From Macrococcoides bohemicum (GTDB taxonomy: Bacteria; Bacillota; Bacilli; Staphylococcales; Staphylococcaceae): a stretch of 64,000 nt of DNA. Position 1 is the stretch's first letter, and every line of letters begins with the position of its first letter. The notes beneath the pieces were generated by a model. It was not told the DNA's origin. It ran no database searches and saw only the letters and a list, made by a program, of their open reading frames with translations. The DNA lies in NCBI RefSeq assembly GCF_003259675.1, contig NZ_PZJG01000001.1, forward strand, positions 372,001 through 436,000. The letters are read 5' to 3'. Below, in pieces: positions 39,112-50,290 of the stretch. A program made the translations under genes and the position numbers.

Positions 39112-40227
39112 ATGAGAAGTTTATATATTCATATTCCATTTTGCAATCGTATCTGTACATATTGCGATTTTAATAAATTTTTAATAAAGAACCAACCTGT
39201 CGATGCATATATAGATGCACTTATTAAAGAGCTTGGAATGATTAGTGAGAAGGAAATTTATACTGTCTTTATCGGAGGTGGGACGCCGACTGCATTATCT
39301 AGCATACAATTAGAAAGATTGCTTAAATTTATTACAGAAAGATTCAACATAATTAGTGAGTTTACTGTAGAAGCGAATCCGGATGAATTAACAACCGATA
39401 AAATTGCTATCATGAAACGATACGGAGTTAATCGATTATCGTTAGGCGTACAAACGTTTAATAATCGTTTGTTGAAATCACTTGGCAGAACACATGTTGA
39501 AAGTGATATAAAACGTGCCGTAGATGATGCGAACCGTTTAGGTATTGAATCAGTAAGTATCGATCTAATGTATCACTTACCGACTCAGACACTTGAAGAA
39601 TGTCAGTACGATTTAGAACAAGCTGTGCAACTTAATATTAATCATATTTCGAGTTATTCGCTCATATTAGAACCCAAAACTCAATTTTATAACCTTTATA
39701 AAAAAGGTATGCTGCAAATGCCCGATGAGATACTCGCACAGGATATGTATGAATATACAATGAAATTCTTAGCAGAACAAGGTTTTCATCAATATGAAAT
39801 TTCGAATTATACTAAAGGAGACTTTGAATCATTGCACAACAAAGTCTACTGGGAAAATAAAGAGTATTATGGAGCAGGAGCTGGCAGTCATGGATACATT
39901 GACGGGAACCGTTACTATAACGTTATACCTGTACCACATTATATTAAGGCGATGAAAGATGGAAGTGCTGTTAAAGAGGTTATTCCTGTAAACATTGAAG
40001 CTTCTATGGAAGAATTTATGTTCTTAGGATTGAGATTAAATAAAGGAATCAACATCGATGATTTCGAGAAAAGATATGCTAGAAGTTTTAATGATGTATT
40101 TGGCACTGTTGTTCAAAGTTTGCTAAAAGAAGGTCAAATCATGATAGAAAATAATAATGTAAAACTTACTGATGAAGGCAGGATGCGTGGTAACGATGTC
40201 TTTGAAAAGTTCTTATTAACTGTGTAA
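39112..40227 (+). CDS. hemW: Radical SAM heme chaperone HemW
   Basis: HemW (371 aa), formerly called an oxygen-independent coproporphyrinogen oxidase-like protein; it handles heme insertion rather than oxidation in relatives. The radical SAM cluster motif CNRICTYCDF gives cysteines near 11, 15 and 18. IGGGTPTALS, NPDE and LSLGVQTFN follow. The typical HemN N-terminal extension is absent, which favours HemW. ATG at 39112 follows GGAGGTG. hrcA lies downstream with its own promoter. Confidence 0.92.
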   Translation: MRSLYIHIPFCNRICTYCDFNKFLIKNQPVDAYIDALIKELGMISEKEIYTVFIGGGTPTALSSIQLERLLKFITERFNIISEFTVEANPDELTTDKIAIMKRYGVNRLSLGVQTFNNRLLKSLGRTHVESDIKRAVDDANRLGIESVSIDLMYHLPTQTLEECQYDLEQAVQLNINHISSYSLILEPKTQFYNLYKKGMLQMPDEILAQDMYEYTMKFLAEQGFHQYEISNYTKGDFESLHNKVYWENKEYYGAGAGSHGYIDGNRYYNVIPVPHYIKAMKDGSAVKEVIPVNIEASMEEFMFLGLRLNKGINIDDFEKRYARSFNDVFGTVVQSLLKEGQIMIENNNVKLTDEGRMRGNDVFEKFLLTV

Positions 40228-40279
40228 AATCACGGTTTTTAAGAACTTTTTTTCATTAATAATTTTTTAGGTGTTATAT

Positions 40280-40296
40280 GTTGACATACTTTGACC
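40280..40296 (-). promoter_or_regulatory. Putative CtsR operator upstream of hrcA
   Basis: On the minus strand GGTCAAAGTATGTCAAC is close to the CtsR heptad repeat RGTCAAA-NAN-RGTCAAA, with two mismatches in the second heptad. It covers the -35 TTGACA (40281-40286). Dual CtsR and HrcA control of the dnaK operon is known in staphylococci. Confidence 0.65.
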
Positions 40297-40309
40297 AATT
40301 TGATAAATT
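40281..40309 (+). promoter_or_regulatory. Promoter of the hrcA-grpE-dnaK-dnaJ operon
   Basis: TTGACA at 40281-40286, 17-bp spacer and TAAATT at 40304-40309. The CIRCE element begins 5 bp after the -10. Confidence 0.7.
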
Positions 40310-40313
40310 GTAA

Positions 40314-40340
40314 TTAGCACTCGAAGTGATAGAGTGCTAA
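40314..40340 (+). promoter_or_regulatory. CIRCE operator (HrcA binding site)
   Basis: Perfect TTAGCACTC-N9-GAGTGCTAA, the invariant CIRCE inverted repeat, just upstream of hrcA and overlapping the predicted transcription start. Confidence 0.97.
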
Positions 40341-40351
40341 CGAGGTGAAAT

Positions 40352-41299
40352 ATGCTAACAGATAGACAATTACATTTATTAAACGTAATTGTTGAGGATT
40401 TTGTTGATAGTGGATCACCTATCGGTTCAAAGAAACTGATTGAGCAACATAATTTAAATGTTAGTCCTGCAACAATTAGAGCTGAGATGAAGCGACTAGA
40501 AGACCATGGTTTAATTGAAAAAATGCATTCTTCTAGTGGTAGAATCCCTTCAGAAGCAGGATACAAATTTTATGTTGAAGCGTTGCAAAATGAATTTCCT
40601 TATGAAGAGAATTTTTTTATTGATCAGACAAACTTTGTCGATTTTAGAATGCTCGCTAAGGATATAGCGATGGATACTCAATATCTATCAATTGCAACGA
40701 CAACTGAAATCGATAAACGATCAATTTCACAAATTCATTTGACGTATTTAACACCGACAAATTTGGTATTAATTATTGTCTATGAAAATGGTAATGTTGA
40801 ACATCAACAAATTTCATGGCAAGTACGTTTAACTAGACAAGAGATTGAGCGCATGAACAATTATCTAAATCAGAATTTACTTGCAATTATTGAAGGTAAT
40901 ATTCATTTAGATGTAAATCATCAAGGTTTTAAACAGTTACCACTCTCACATTTAAAGTCTGAAATCGTTAAGAAGGCTCATACTACGTCACATACTATTT
41001 ATTTTGAAGGTAGAGAGTATTTATATGAAATTATAGATTCAGATAATTTAAATGCTGTAAAAGAAACTTTAAAATTGATTGATTCTGATGACTTACCGGG
41101 TATATTAAGTCAGGTTGATTCTGATCATATTCAGGTAACTTTAGGTCAGGAAATTGATAAAAACTTAGAAGGCATCTCAATTGTAACTTCACCGATTCAT
41201 CTTCATAATATGAATGGTAAGATTGCGGTCATTGGACCGACACAAATGAGTTACCGAAAAGTCTTTAATAAATTAGCAAGTATTAATCACTTGTTATAA
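40352..41299 (+). CDS. hrcA: Heat-inducible transcription repressor HrcA
   Basis: Repressor (315 aa) that binds CIRCE and is kept active by GroE. The N-terminal winged helix has [30 protein letters not shown] and [38 protein letters not shown]. The GAF-like and C-terminal regions end with [19 protein letters not shown] at 40352 is just downstream of CIRCE, so the gene is autoregulated. grpE starts 13 bp downstream. Confidence 0.96.
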   Translation: MLTDRQLHLLNVIVEDFVDSGSPIGSKKLIEQHNLNVSPATIRAEMKRLEDHGLIEKMHSSSGRIPSEAGYKFYVEALQNEFPYEENFFIDQTNFVDFRMLAKDIAMDTQYLSIATTTEIDKRSISQIHLTYLTPTNLVLIIVYENGNVEHQQISWQVRLTRQEIERMNNYLNQNLLAIIEGNIHLDVNHQGFKQLPLSHLKSEIVKKAHTTSHTIYFEGREYLYEIIDSDNLNAVKETLKLIDSDDLPGILSQVDSDHIQVTLGQEIDKNLEGISIVTSPIHLHNMNGKIAVIGPTQMSYRKVFNKLASINHLL

Positions 41300-41312
41300 G
41301 GAGGTAAATATC

Positions 41313-41894
41313 TTGTCTGAAAAACATGAAGAACAAGTATATGAAAAAACTGATCAAACAGATGAGTCGAATGAAACAGTTGAACAGGATATGACAGAAA
41401 AAGTTGCACCAGAAGCACCTGTTGAAGCTTCTGAAGAAGAAACAACTGATGAAGTCACTGAAACAAAACAATTATTAGAAGCAGCTGAAGAGAAATATTT
41501 ACGTCTTTATGCTGAATTTGAAAACTATAAAAAACGTACACGTGCAGAATTAGATACAGAAAGAACGTATCGTGCGCAAAGTGTACTGCGTGACATTTTA
41601 CCAGCAATTGATAATATTGAACGCGCACTTGCACAAAAAGGTGAAAGTGAAGAATTTAAATCTTTACATAAAGGTGTAGAGATGGTTTATGAAAGTCTGC
41701 TGAGTTCATTGAAAGATAATGGCCTTGAAGTGATTGAAGCACTTGACAAGCCATTTGATCCGAATTTACATCAAGCTGTAATGCAGGAGCGGGATCAAGA
41801 TAAAGCATCAGGCATTGTTTTAGATGAGCTTCAAAAAGGTTATAAATTGAAAGAACGTGTTTTACGACCTTCGATGGTTAAAGTAAACGAGTAA
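41313..41894 (+). CDS. grpE: Nucleotide exchange factor GrpE
   Basis: DnaK co-chaperone (193 aa). An acidic, disordered N-terminus (about 1-50) leads into the long coiled coil ([24 protein letters not shown]). The C-terminal beta domain has [20 protein letters not shown] and [16 protein letters not shown]. It starts with TTG at 41313 after AAGGAGG. Its stop codon lies at the foot of a perfect inverted repeat that separates it from dnaK. Confidence 0.95.
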   Translation: MSEKHEEQVYEKTDQTDESNETVEQDMTEKVAPEAPVEASEEETTDEVTETKQLLEAAEEKYLRLYAEFENYKKRTRAELDTERTYRAQSVLRDILPAIDNIERALAQKGESEEFKSLHKGVEMVYESLLSSLKDNGLEVIEALDKPFDPNLHQAVMQERDQDKASGIVLDELQKGYKLKERVLRPSMVKVNE

Positions 41895-41926
41895 TTGTTT
41901 ATTAAATAATCATTTAATAAACAATT
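41893..41926 (+). repeat. Perfect 15-bp inverted repeat between grpE and dnaK
   Basis: AATTGTTTATTAAAT-AATC-ATTTAATAAACAATT. Arms are 41893-41907 and 41912-41926, with a 4-nt loop. It is A/T-rich with no clear T-run, so it is more likely an mRNA processing, stability or partial attenuation element than a full terminator. Confidence 0.75.
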
Positions 41927-41949
41927 TTCAAAATTAATTTTTAAAATAA

Positions 41950-43791
<1,842 letters not shown>

Positions 43792-43804
43792 TAAGTAATA
43801 ACAT

Positions 43805-43838
43805 AAAGTCAAAGTCAATTTATTGACTTTGGCTTTTT
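43805..43838 (+). terminator. Hairpin after dnaK
   Basis: AAAGtCAAAGTCAA/TTGACTTTGGCTTT with T-tail. It may lower transcription into dnaJ. Confidence 0.75.
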
Positions 43839-43882
43839 CTTTCAGCATATTTAACTAAGTAGTTAGAAAAGGAGAATGAAAA

Positions 43883-45001
43883 GTGGCGAAAAGAGATTAT
43901 TATGAAGTTCTAGGTTTACAAAAAGGTGCTTCTAAAGAAGAAATTAAACGTGCATATAAAAAACTTTCAAAAAAATATCATCCGGACATCAATAAAGAAG
44001 AAGATGCAGATGTAAAGTTCAAAGAAATTGCAGAAGCATATGAAGTATTAAGTGACGATCAGAAGAAAGCACAGTATGATCAATTTGGTCACGCAGGTAT
44101 GGGTCAAGGTGCTGGATTTGGTGGTCAGGACTTTGGCGGTTTCGGTGGATTTGAAGATATCTTCAGTTCGTTCTTTGGCGGTGGTGCCAGACGCGATCCT
44201 AATGCCCCTCAAAAAGGTGATGACTTACAATATCAGATGAATATATCTTTTGAAGAAGCAGTATTTGGCGCTGAAAAAGAAATTTCAGTTAAAAAAGAAG
44301 TAACTTGTGAGACATGTGATGGCAGCGGTGCAAAACCTGGAACTGAAGTACATACTTGTAAAACGTGTCACGGACGTGGTAATGTACAGGTGGAACAAAA
44401 TACACCGTTTGGTCGTGTAAGAACTGAACGACCATGTCATGATTGTGGTGGTACGGGTAAAACATTTGATGAAAAATGTCATGATTGTGGCGGCACAGGT
44501 CGAGTAATTAAAACCGTTAAAATTAAAGTCACTGTGCCAGCTGGTGTTGATACTGGACAACAAATCCGTTTAGCTAATCAAGGTGAGCCGGGTATTAATG
44601 GTGGTCCTGCTGGTGATCTATATGTCGTATTCAAAGTTGCTGACCATGCTCATTTTGAACGTGCAGGGGAAGATATTTTCTATACATTAAACTTATCAAT
44701 TGCTCAAGCGGCACTTGGTGATGAAGTGGAAGTGCCTACGCTGGAAGGAAAAGCGAAGATTACAATTCCATCAGGTACTCAAACTGGTAAACGTTTCAGA
44801 TTAAAAGAAAAAGGCATTCAAAATGTACACGGCTATGGTAAGGGCGACTTATATGTCACTGTCAATGTAGTAACACCTGTGAAGATGACAAATAGACAAG
44901 CGGAATTATTAAGAGAATTTGCTGAAATAGATGGTACGGAAATTAACGAACAACCTTCAAACTTTTTCGATAAAACAAAACGCTTCTTTAAAGGGGAATA
45001 A
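43883..45001 (+). CDS. dnaJ: Chaperone DnaJ (Hsp40)
   Basis: Type I J-protein (372 aa). J-domain at 1-70 with HPD near 33-35, a Gly/Phe-rich linker (about 72-105), and four CxxCxGxG zinc repeats (about 140-215: [32 protein letters not shown]). Two C-terminal substrate-binding domains follow. It starts with GTG at 43883 after AAGGAG. prmA begins 2 bp after its stop. Confidence 0.97.
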   Translation: MAKRDYYEVLGLQKGASKEEIKRAYKKLSKKYHPDINKEEDADVKFKEIAEAYEVLSDDQKKAQYDQFGHAGMGQGAGFGGQDFGGFGGFEDIFSSFFGGGARRDPNAPQKGDDLQYQMNISFEEAVFGAEKEISVKKEVTCETCDGSGAKPGTEVHTCKTCHGRGNVQVEQNTPFGRVRTERPCHDCGGTGKTFDEKCHDCGGTGRVIKTVKIKVTVPAGVDTGQQIRLANQGEPGINGGPAGDLYVVFKVADHAHFERAGEDIFYTLNLSIAQAALGDEVEVPTLEGKAKITIPSGTQTGKRFRLKEKGIQNVHGYGKGDLYVTVNVVTPVKMTNRQAELLREFAEIDGTEINEQPSNFFDKTKRFFKGE

Positions 45002-45003
45002 TA

Positions 45004-45939
45004 ATGAACTATAAAGAAATAACATTGATGATTAACCATGAGCTTGAACCATTTATTGCAGATATATTAAATGAAGTGGGTGCAAATGGTGTCGTTATAG
45101 AAGATAGTTTAGAACTTGTTAAAGGTCGTATTGAAACGTACGGTGAAATCTATGAGTTAAATCCAGATGATTACCCAGAATCTGATGTACGTGTAAAAGT
45201 GTATTTTAGTGAATTAGATTATTCTGATGCAATCATTGATGAAATCAAAGAAAAAATTAATGGATTACAGGATGTTGAAGTTACAAGATTAGAAATTACT
45301 ACTGATGAGGTTCAGGAAGAAGACTGGGCTAATGAATGGAAAAATCATTTTCATGCATTTAAAGCTTCAGAAAGATTTGTTGTTGTACCAAGCTGGGAAA
45401 ATTATGAGAACCAAAACGATGACGAGTTTATCATTAAGCTTGATCCGGGCATGGCATTTGGTACAGGTGATCATGCTACAACATCGATGTGTTTAAAATT
45501 AATAGAGAAATATGTCCAACCAAATCAATCTGTTATTGATGTCGGTACTGGTTCAGGCATTTTAAGTATAGCAGCGCATCAATTAGGTGCTGCACCCATT
45601 AAAGCGTTAGATCTGGATAGTGTGGCAGTACGTGTTGCTGTGGATAACTTTGAAAAAAATGATTGTGCGGATGCGATTCAAGCGGAACCAGGCAACTTAT
45701 TAAAAGGTGAAAGTGAAAAACGTGATGTCATTTTTGCAAATATATTAGCGCATATCGTAGATTTAATGATTGATGATAGCATTGCATTATTAAATGACAA
45801 TGGTCTACTGATCACTTCAGGTATCATTTTAGAAAAAGAAGAAATGATCGTTGAACATTTGGAACGCGTTGGTTATAAGATAGAAGAAATTATGCGTGAA
45901 AATGGCTGGATTGCGATTGCCGCTAGAAAAGAGGCATAA
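45004..45939 (+). CDS. prmA: Ribosomal protein L11 methyltransferase
   Basis: SAM-dependent lysine methyltransferase (311 aa) that trimethylates L11. The N-terminal substrate-recognition domain is followed by LDPGMAFGTGDHATT near 156, the SAM motif VIDVGTGSGILSIAA near 177, and the NILAHI motif near 245. It follows dnaJ closely, a conserved order, and rsmE begins 1 bp after it. Confidence 0.95.
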   Translation: MNYKEITLMINHELEPFIADILNEVGANGVVIEDSLELVKGRIETYGEIYELNPDDYPESDVRVKVYFSELDYSDAIIDEIKEKINGLQDVEVTRLEITTDEVQEEDWANEWKNHFHAFKASERFVVVPSWENYENQNDDEFIIKLDPGMAFGTGDHATTSMCLKLIEKYVQPNQSVIDVGTGSGILSIAAHQLGAAPIKALDLDSVAVRVAVDNFEKNDCADAIQAEPGNLLKGESEKRDVIFANILAHIVDLMIDDSIALLNDNGLLITSGIILEKEEMIVEHLERVGYKIEEIMRENGWIAIAARKEA

Positions 45940-45940
45940 C

Positions 45941-46678
45941 ATGCAGCGTTATTTTCTAAATACTGAAGCTGAAAATAATAAAAGCTATACAATTATCGAT
46001 AGAGAGGATGTACATCATATAAAGAATGTGATGCGTCAAACTGCTGGAAGTAAGATCATCATTAATTTTATCAATGCTAGTTTTATAAGTGAAATTACTG
46101 CTATTGATAATCAAATTACAGTAATAACCCGTGAAAAGTTAGAGCTGAATACAGAATTACCTGTACAAGTTACGATCGCAAGCGGTTTTTTAAAGAACGA
46201 TAAATATGAATGGATGATTCAAAAAGCGACTGAACTCGGTGCGTATCGCTTCCTGCCCTTTATATCTGATCATACTGTGATTAAGTTGGATGAAAAGAAA
46301 ATGATAAAAAAGGTAGAAAGATATCAGAAAATAATAAAGGAGGCAGCAGAACAAAGTTATCGTCAGATTATACCTGAAATTAAAGTTGTAAAGAATAGTA
46401 ATGCTTTAGCTGCATTATTAGATGATTATGATGTTGTACTCGTTGCTTACGAAGAATCTGCTAAAAATGATGAAACGTCTGTGCTCAGTCAAACATTAAA
46501 AAGATTAGAATCTGGTACGAAGGTAATCGTTATCTTTGGGCCGGAAGGTGGATTGAGTGAAACAGAAATTAAACAATTTAATGCACCCACAATTGGTTTA
46601 GGACCTAGAATACTACGTGCAGAAACTGCCCCACTATATTTACTGAGCGCGATAGGTTATCATATTGAACTATCATAA
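45941..46678 (+). CDS. rsmE: 16S rRNA (uracil-1498-N3)-methyltransferase
   Basis: SPOUT-fold methyltransferase (245 aa). The N-terminal PUA-like part starts MQRYFLNTEAENNKSY, then KNDKYEWMIQKATELGAYRFLPF, and the knotted SAM site has IFGPEGGLSETEI and LGPRILRAETAPLYLLSAI. I choose ATG 45941 after AGAGGCATAAC; an earlier in-frame ATG lies deep within prmA. A strong hairpin follows. Confidence 0.95.
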   Translation: MQRYFLNTEAENNKSYTIIDREDVHHIKNVMRQTAGSKIIINFINASFISEITAIDNQITVITREKLELNTELPVQVTIASGFLKNDKYEWMIQKATELGAYRFLPFISDHTVIKLDEKKMIKKVERYQKIIKEAAEQSYRQIIPEIKVVKNSNALAALLDDYDVVLVAYEESAKNDETSVLSQTLKRLESGTKVIVIFGPEGGLSETEIKQFNAPTIGLGPRILRAETAPLYLLSAIGYHIELS

Positions 46679-46687
46679 AAATTTATT

Positions 46688-46730
46688 ATAAAAGACAGTG
46701 TGATGGACATTGCATCCCACTGTCTTTTAT
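46688..46730 (+). terminator. Terminator after rsmE
   Basis: ATAAAAGACAGTG...CACTGTCTTTTAT long stem with an inner GATG/CATC extension. Confidence 0.85.
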
Positions 46731-46814
46731 AATGATTAGATTGAAATTCCTATCAATTAATGTTATTTTTATATAATGTGATTTATTGAACGAAAATAAA
46801 ATGAGGTGAAATAA

Positions 46815-48170
46815 ATGGCAACTGTTGCCTTCCATACTTTAGGATGTAAAGTAAACCATTATGAAACTGAAGCCATCTGGCAATTATTTAAAGAAGCATC
46901 ATATGAGCGTGTAGATTTTGAAACTAATGCAGACGTTTATGTGATTAATACTTGTACCGTGACAAACACTGGGGATAAGAAAAGTCGTCAGGTTATTCGT
47001 CGTGCCATCAGACGTAATCCGGAAGCGGTTATCTGTGTAACTGGTTGTTATGCTCAAACATCGTCAGCTGAAATTATGGATATTGCGGGTGTTGATATCG
47101 TTGTCGGTACACAAGATCGAAATAAGATGTTACCGTATATTGAACAGTTTAGAAATGAAAGACAACCGATTAACGGTGTCACAAATATCATGAAGAATCG
47201 TACGTACGAAGAACTAGACGTACCATATTTTACTGATAGAACACGTGCATCACTGAAGATTCAGGAAGGCTGTAATAACTTCTGTACATTCTGTATCATC
47301 CCGTGGGCAAGAGGATTGATGCGTTCAAGAGACCCGAAAGAAGTCGTAAGACAAGCAACACAGCTTGTTCAATCTGGTTATCAGGAAATTGTCTTAACAG
47401 GTATCCACACAGGTGGCTATGGTGAAGATTTAAAAGATTACAATTTAGCACAACTGCTTCGAGATTTAGAAACGATTGATGGATTAAAACGTATCCGTAT
47501 CTCATCTATTGAAGCAAGTCAATTAACGGATGAAGTGATTGATGTCATCGATAAAAGCGAGAAGGTTGTACGTCACTTACATATTCCACTACAATCTGGG
47601 AGCGATACAGTATTAAAACGTATGCGTCGTAAATATACGATGGAACACTTCTCAGAAAGATTAAGAAAATTACATGCAATTATGCCTGGACTTGCTGTGA
47701 CAAGCGACGTCATTGTTGGATTCCCTGGTGAAACAGAAGAGGAATTCCAGGAAACATATGATTTTATTCAGGAACATGGTTTTTCTGAACTGCATGTTTT
47801 TCCATATTCAATGAGAACAGGTACACCAGCAGCGCGTATGACGGATCAAATTGATGAGAATGTGAAAAATGAACGCGTACATCACTTAATTAGTCTGTCA
47901 GATCAGCTTGCTAAAGAATATGCTAGCAGATTTGAAGGTGAAGTATTAGAAGTTATTCCTGAAGAGAAAGCAAGCGTTGAAAATATGCTGGTCGGTTACA
48001 CAGATAATTACTTAAAAGTACAATTTGAAGCTGACGAAAGCTTAATCGGTGAACTTGTAAAAGTTAAGATAACTGAAGCCGGCTATCCGATGAATAAAGG
48101 ACAATTTGTTAAAGTAATCCCTAATATATATAAAAAGACAGAAGAAAATAAGGAACTTACTGTAAATTAA
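46815..48170 (+). CDS. mtaB: tRNA (N6-L-threonylcarbamoyladenosine-C2)-methylthiotransferase MtaB
   Basis: Radical SAM enzyme (451 aa; YqeV) that converts t6A37 to ms2t6A. The N-terminal UPF0004 domain has HTLGCKVN and VINTCTVTN cysteines and VTGCYAQ. The radical SAM motif CNNFCTFC lies near 154-161. A TRAM domain occupies the last 65 residues. ATG follows AATGAGGTG. Its substrate t6A links it functionally to TcdA. Confidence 0.95.
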   Translation: MATVAFHTLGCKVNHYETEAIWQLFKEASYERVDFETNADVYVINTCTVTNTGDKKSRQVIRRAIRRNPEAVICVTGCYAQTSSAEIMDIAGVDIVVGTQDRNKMLPYIEQFRNERQPINGVTNIMKNRTYEELDVPYFTDRTRASLKIQEGCNNFCTFCIIPWARGLMRSRDPKEVVRQATQLVQSGYQEIVLTGIHTGGYGEDLKDYNLAQLLRDLETIDGLKRIRISSIEASQLTDEVIDVIDKSEKVVRHLHIPLQSGSDTVLKRMRRKYTMEHFSERLRKLHAIMPGLAVTSDVIVGFPGETEEEFQETYDFIQEHGFSELHVFPYSMRTGTPAARMTDQIDENVKNERVHHLISLSDQLAKEYASRFEGEVLEVIPEEKASVENMLVGYTDNYLKVQFEADESLIGELVKVKITEAGYPMNKGQFVKVIPNIYKKTEENKELTVN

Positions 48171-48180
48171 AAAATGAGTG

Positions 48181-48209
48181 TTGACCGTAGATTGATAATC
48201 TATTATAAT
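48181..48209 (+). promoter_or_regulatory. Promoter of rpsU
   Basis: TTGACC (48181-48186), 17-bp spacer, consensus TATAAT (48204-48209). Transcription should start near 48216, giving a leader of about 70 nt. Confidence 0.75.
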
Positions 48210-48217
48210 ATTTTAGT

Positions 48218-48249
48218 ACATAGAAATATTTATTTAAATAAATCTATGT
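48218..48249 (+). promoter_or_regulatory. Leader hairpin of rpsU
   Basis: Inverted repeat ACATAGA...TCTATGT enclosing the AT palindrome ATTTATTTAAATAAAT, located just after the predicted start site and 24 bp before the ribosome site. Confidence 0.55.
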
Positions 48250-48288
48250 TTAATATGTTCCGTTGATATTTGGAGGGAGGGAAATTAA

Positions 48289-48465
48289 ATGTCTAAAACT
48301 GTAGTTCGTAAAAACGAATCAATCGAAGATGCTTTACGTCGTTTCAAACGTACTGTTTCAAAAAATGGTACAATTCAAGAAGTTCGTAAACGTGAATTCT
48401 ACGAAAAACCAAGTGTTAAACGTAAAAAGAAATCAGAAGCAGCACGTAAACGTAAATTTAAATAA
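48289..48465 (+). CDS. rpsU: 30S ribosomal protein S21
   Basis: Small basic ribosomal protein (58 aa). It starts [21 protein letters not shown] and ends in the basic tail [18 protein letters not shown] at 48289 follows the strong GGAGGGAGGG. In Bacillus rpsU is followed by yqeY; here a terminator and then the nfeD-floA operon follow directly. Confidence 0.97.
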   Translation: MSKTVVRKNESIEDALRRFKRTVSKNGTIQEVRKREFYEKPSVKRKKKSEAARKRKFK

Positions 48466-48498
48466 TAATTGCTCCCTCAAATATTATTTATAGATAGG

Positions 48499-48525
48499 CA
48501 CGCCACATTTGTGGTGTGTTTTTTT
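48499..48525 (+). terminator. Terminator after rpsU
   Basis: CACGCCAC-ATTT-GTGGTGTG (one G-U pair) then TTTTTTT. Confidence 0.87.
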
Positions 48526-48556
48526 ATATAGTTTAAAAACATATATCTTAAGGGCT

Positions 48557-48576
48557 ACCTTAAATTTACCTTAAAA
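48557..48576 (+). promoter_or_regulatory. Tandem-repeat operator, copy 3 (NfeD-FloA operon)
   Basis: Exact copy of the 20-mer at 4627 and 25972. It starts 56 bp upstream of TATAAT (48613-48618), the same distance as at the ABC exporter promoter. Confidence 0.65.
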
Positions 48577-48638
48577 AAACTAATAATTTACAGACTATTA
48601 AATTATTTAAGTTATAATATAAGTAAGGAGGTGTTTGA

Positions 48639-49268
48639 TTGGAAATCAGTACGTATGATGGTGTGATTTTATTGCTCATGATTATTATGGTATCTACAGG
48701 TCTGTGGCAATTGTATTCACCGAAGTTAGGTATTTCAGGCATCATCAGCAGTATTGCTGCAATTAGTTTTCTCGGACTAAATTTATTTAATAATCAGATG
48801 GAAGCATTATCTATAATTTTGTTTTTAGGTGGTATTATTTTAGTAGTCCTGGAGCTGTTTGTTGTGGGAGCGATATTAGGTATTATAGGTATGTTAAGCA
48901 TTATTGCTAGTTTCTTACTGATTGGTGATAACGTCGCTAAAATGGGTGTCTTTGTAGCGATTTGTTTAATTATTGCAATTGTAGAATGGGTGATCTTAGT
49001 GAAATTTTTAAAGAAGACGATACCGATTTTCTCTCAAGTTGTCCTCCATGATTCAACGAATAAAGAGTCGGGATATACATCTCATGATGACAGAAGCCAT
49101 CTTGTTGGACAAACAGCAACTACATTAACGGAATTACGTCCTTCAGGTATTATTATTCATCAAGGGAAACGTATTGATGCTGTAAGTGATGGTGCATTTA
49201 TTAAACGTGAGAAAGAAGTTCGTATTATTGAAGTGGAAGGCACAAGAGTTGTAGTAACAGAAATATAA
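48639..49268 (+). CDS. NfeD-family membrane protein (YqeZ-like, short form)
   Basis: Protein of 209 aa. Four or five membrane segments fill residues 8-130, and a C-terminal OB-fold (about 150-209: LVGQTATTLTELRPSGIIIHQGKRIDAVSDGAFI, VEGTRVVV) is the NfeD signature. The N-terminal ClpP-like protease domain of long NfeD proteins, including B. subtilis YqeZ, is missing. It starts with TTG after AAGGAGGTG. NfeD proteins pair with SPFH proteins, and FloA follows. Confidence 0.9.
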   Translation: MEISTYDGVILLLMIIMVSTGLWQLYSPKLGISGIISSIAAISFLGLNLFNNQMEALSIILFLGGIILVVLELFVVGAILGIIGMLSIIASFLLIGDNVAKMGVFVAICLIIAIVEWVILVKFLKKTIPIFSQVVLHDSTNKESGYTSHDDRSHLVGQTATTLTELRPSGIIIHQGKRIDAVSDGAFIKREKEVRIIEVEGTRVVVTEI

Positions 49269-49286
49269 TAAACAGGAGTGAACTTT

Positions 49287-50279
49287 ATGGCAGGATTAAT
49301 AACAATCGGTATTATAGCATTTGTAGTTCTTATTCTTTTAATGATTTTATTTTCATTTGTACCTGTTGGTTTATGGATTTCGGCATTAGCTGCTGGCGTT
49401 AAAGTTAGTATCGGTACATTAGTTGGGATGCGTTTACGTCGTGTATCGCCAAGACGTGTAATCGATCCTTTAATTAAAGCGCATAAAGCCGGATTACATT
49501 TAACGACAAATCAATTAGAATCACATTATTTAGCTGGTGGGAATGTTGACCGCGTCGTTGATGCAATCATCGCAGCACAACGAGCTGATATTAATTTACC
49601 GTTTGAACGTGGTGCAGCAATTGACTTAGCAGGTCGTGATGTATTAGAAGCAGTTCAAATGTCAGTTAACCCTAAAGTAATTGAAACACCATTTATTGCG
49701 GGTGTTGCGATGAACGGTATTGAAGTGAAAGCCAAAGCAAGAATCACAGTACGTGCAAATATTGAGCGTCTAGTCGGTGGTGCTGGGGAAGAAACAATTG
49801 TTGCTCGTGTTGGTGAAGGGATTGTCTCAACAATTGGTTCTAGTGCATCACATACCTCTGTATTAGAAAATCCGGATATGATATCTCAAACTGTATTAGG
49901 TAAAGGTTTAGATAGTGGTACAGCATTTGAAATCTTATCGATTGATATTGCAGACGTTGATATCGGTAAGAACATTGGTGCAGACTTACAGACTGAACAA
50001 GCATTAGCGGATAAAAATATTGCACAGGCAAAAGCAGAGGAACGTCGTGCAATGGCCGTAGCTCAAGAACAAGAGATGAAGGCGAAAGTTCAGGAAATGA
50101 GAGCGAAAGTAGTGGAAGCGGAAGCTGAAGTACCATTAGCAATGGCTCAAGCTTTAAAATTAGGTAATATCGGAGTTATGGATTATTATAATCTTAAAAA
50201 TATTGAATCAGACACTGGGATGAGAAATTCTATAAATAAGATGACTGATCCAAATAGCAGTGACACGCCTAAAAAATAA
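49287..50279 (+). CDS. floA: Flotillin-like protein FloA
   Basis: Bacterial flotillin (330 aa) that scaffolds functional membrane microdomains. A membrane hairpin lies at about 4-45, then the SPFH core ([80 protein letters not shown]). The Ala/Glu-rich flotillin coiled coil (about 225-285) and a Ser/Asp tail follow. I choose ATG 49287, spaced correctly from CAGGAG; a GTG 9 bp upstream overlaps that site. Confidence 0.95.
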   Translation: MAGLITIGIIAFVVLILLMILFSFVPVGLWISALAAGVKVSIGTLVGMRLRRVSPRRVIDPLIKAHKAGLHLTTNQLESHYLAGGNVDRVVDAIIAAQRADINLPFERGAAIDLAGRDVLEAVQMSVNPKVIETPFIAGVAMNGIEVKAKARITVRANIERLVGGAGEETIVARVGEGIVSTIGSSASHTSVLENPDMISQTVLGKGLDSGTAFEILSIDIADVDIGKNIGADLQTEQALADKNIAQAKAEERRAMAVAQEQEMKAKVQEMRAKVVEAEAEVPLAMAQALKLGNIGVMDYYNLKNIESDTGMRNSINKMTDPNSSDTPKK

Positions 50280-50290
50280 AGGGTGATTAG

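Noticed and set aside
44052-44240. 62-codon plus-strand ORF within dnaJ
   Set aside because: Out-of-frame reading through the Gly/Phe-rich region of dnaJ.
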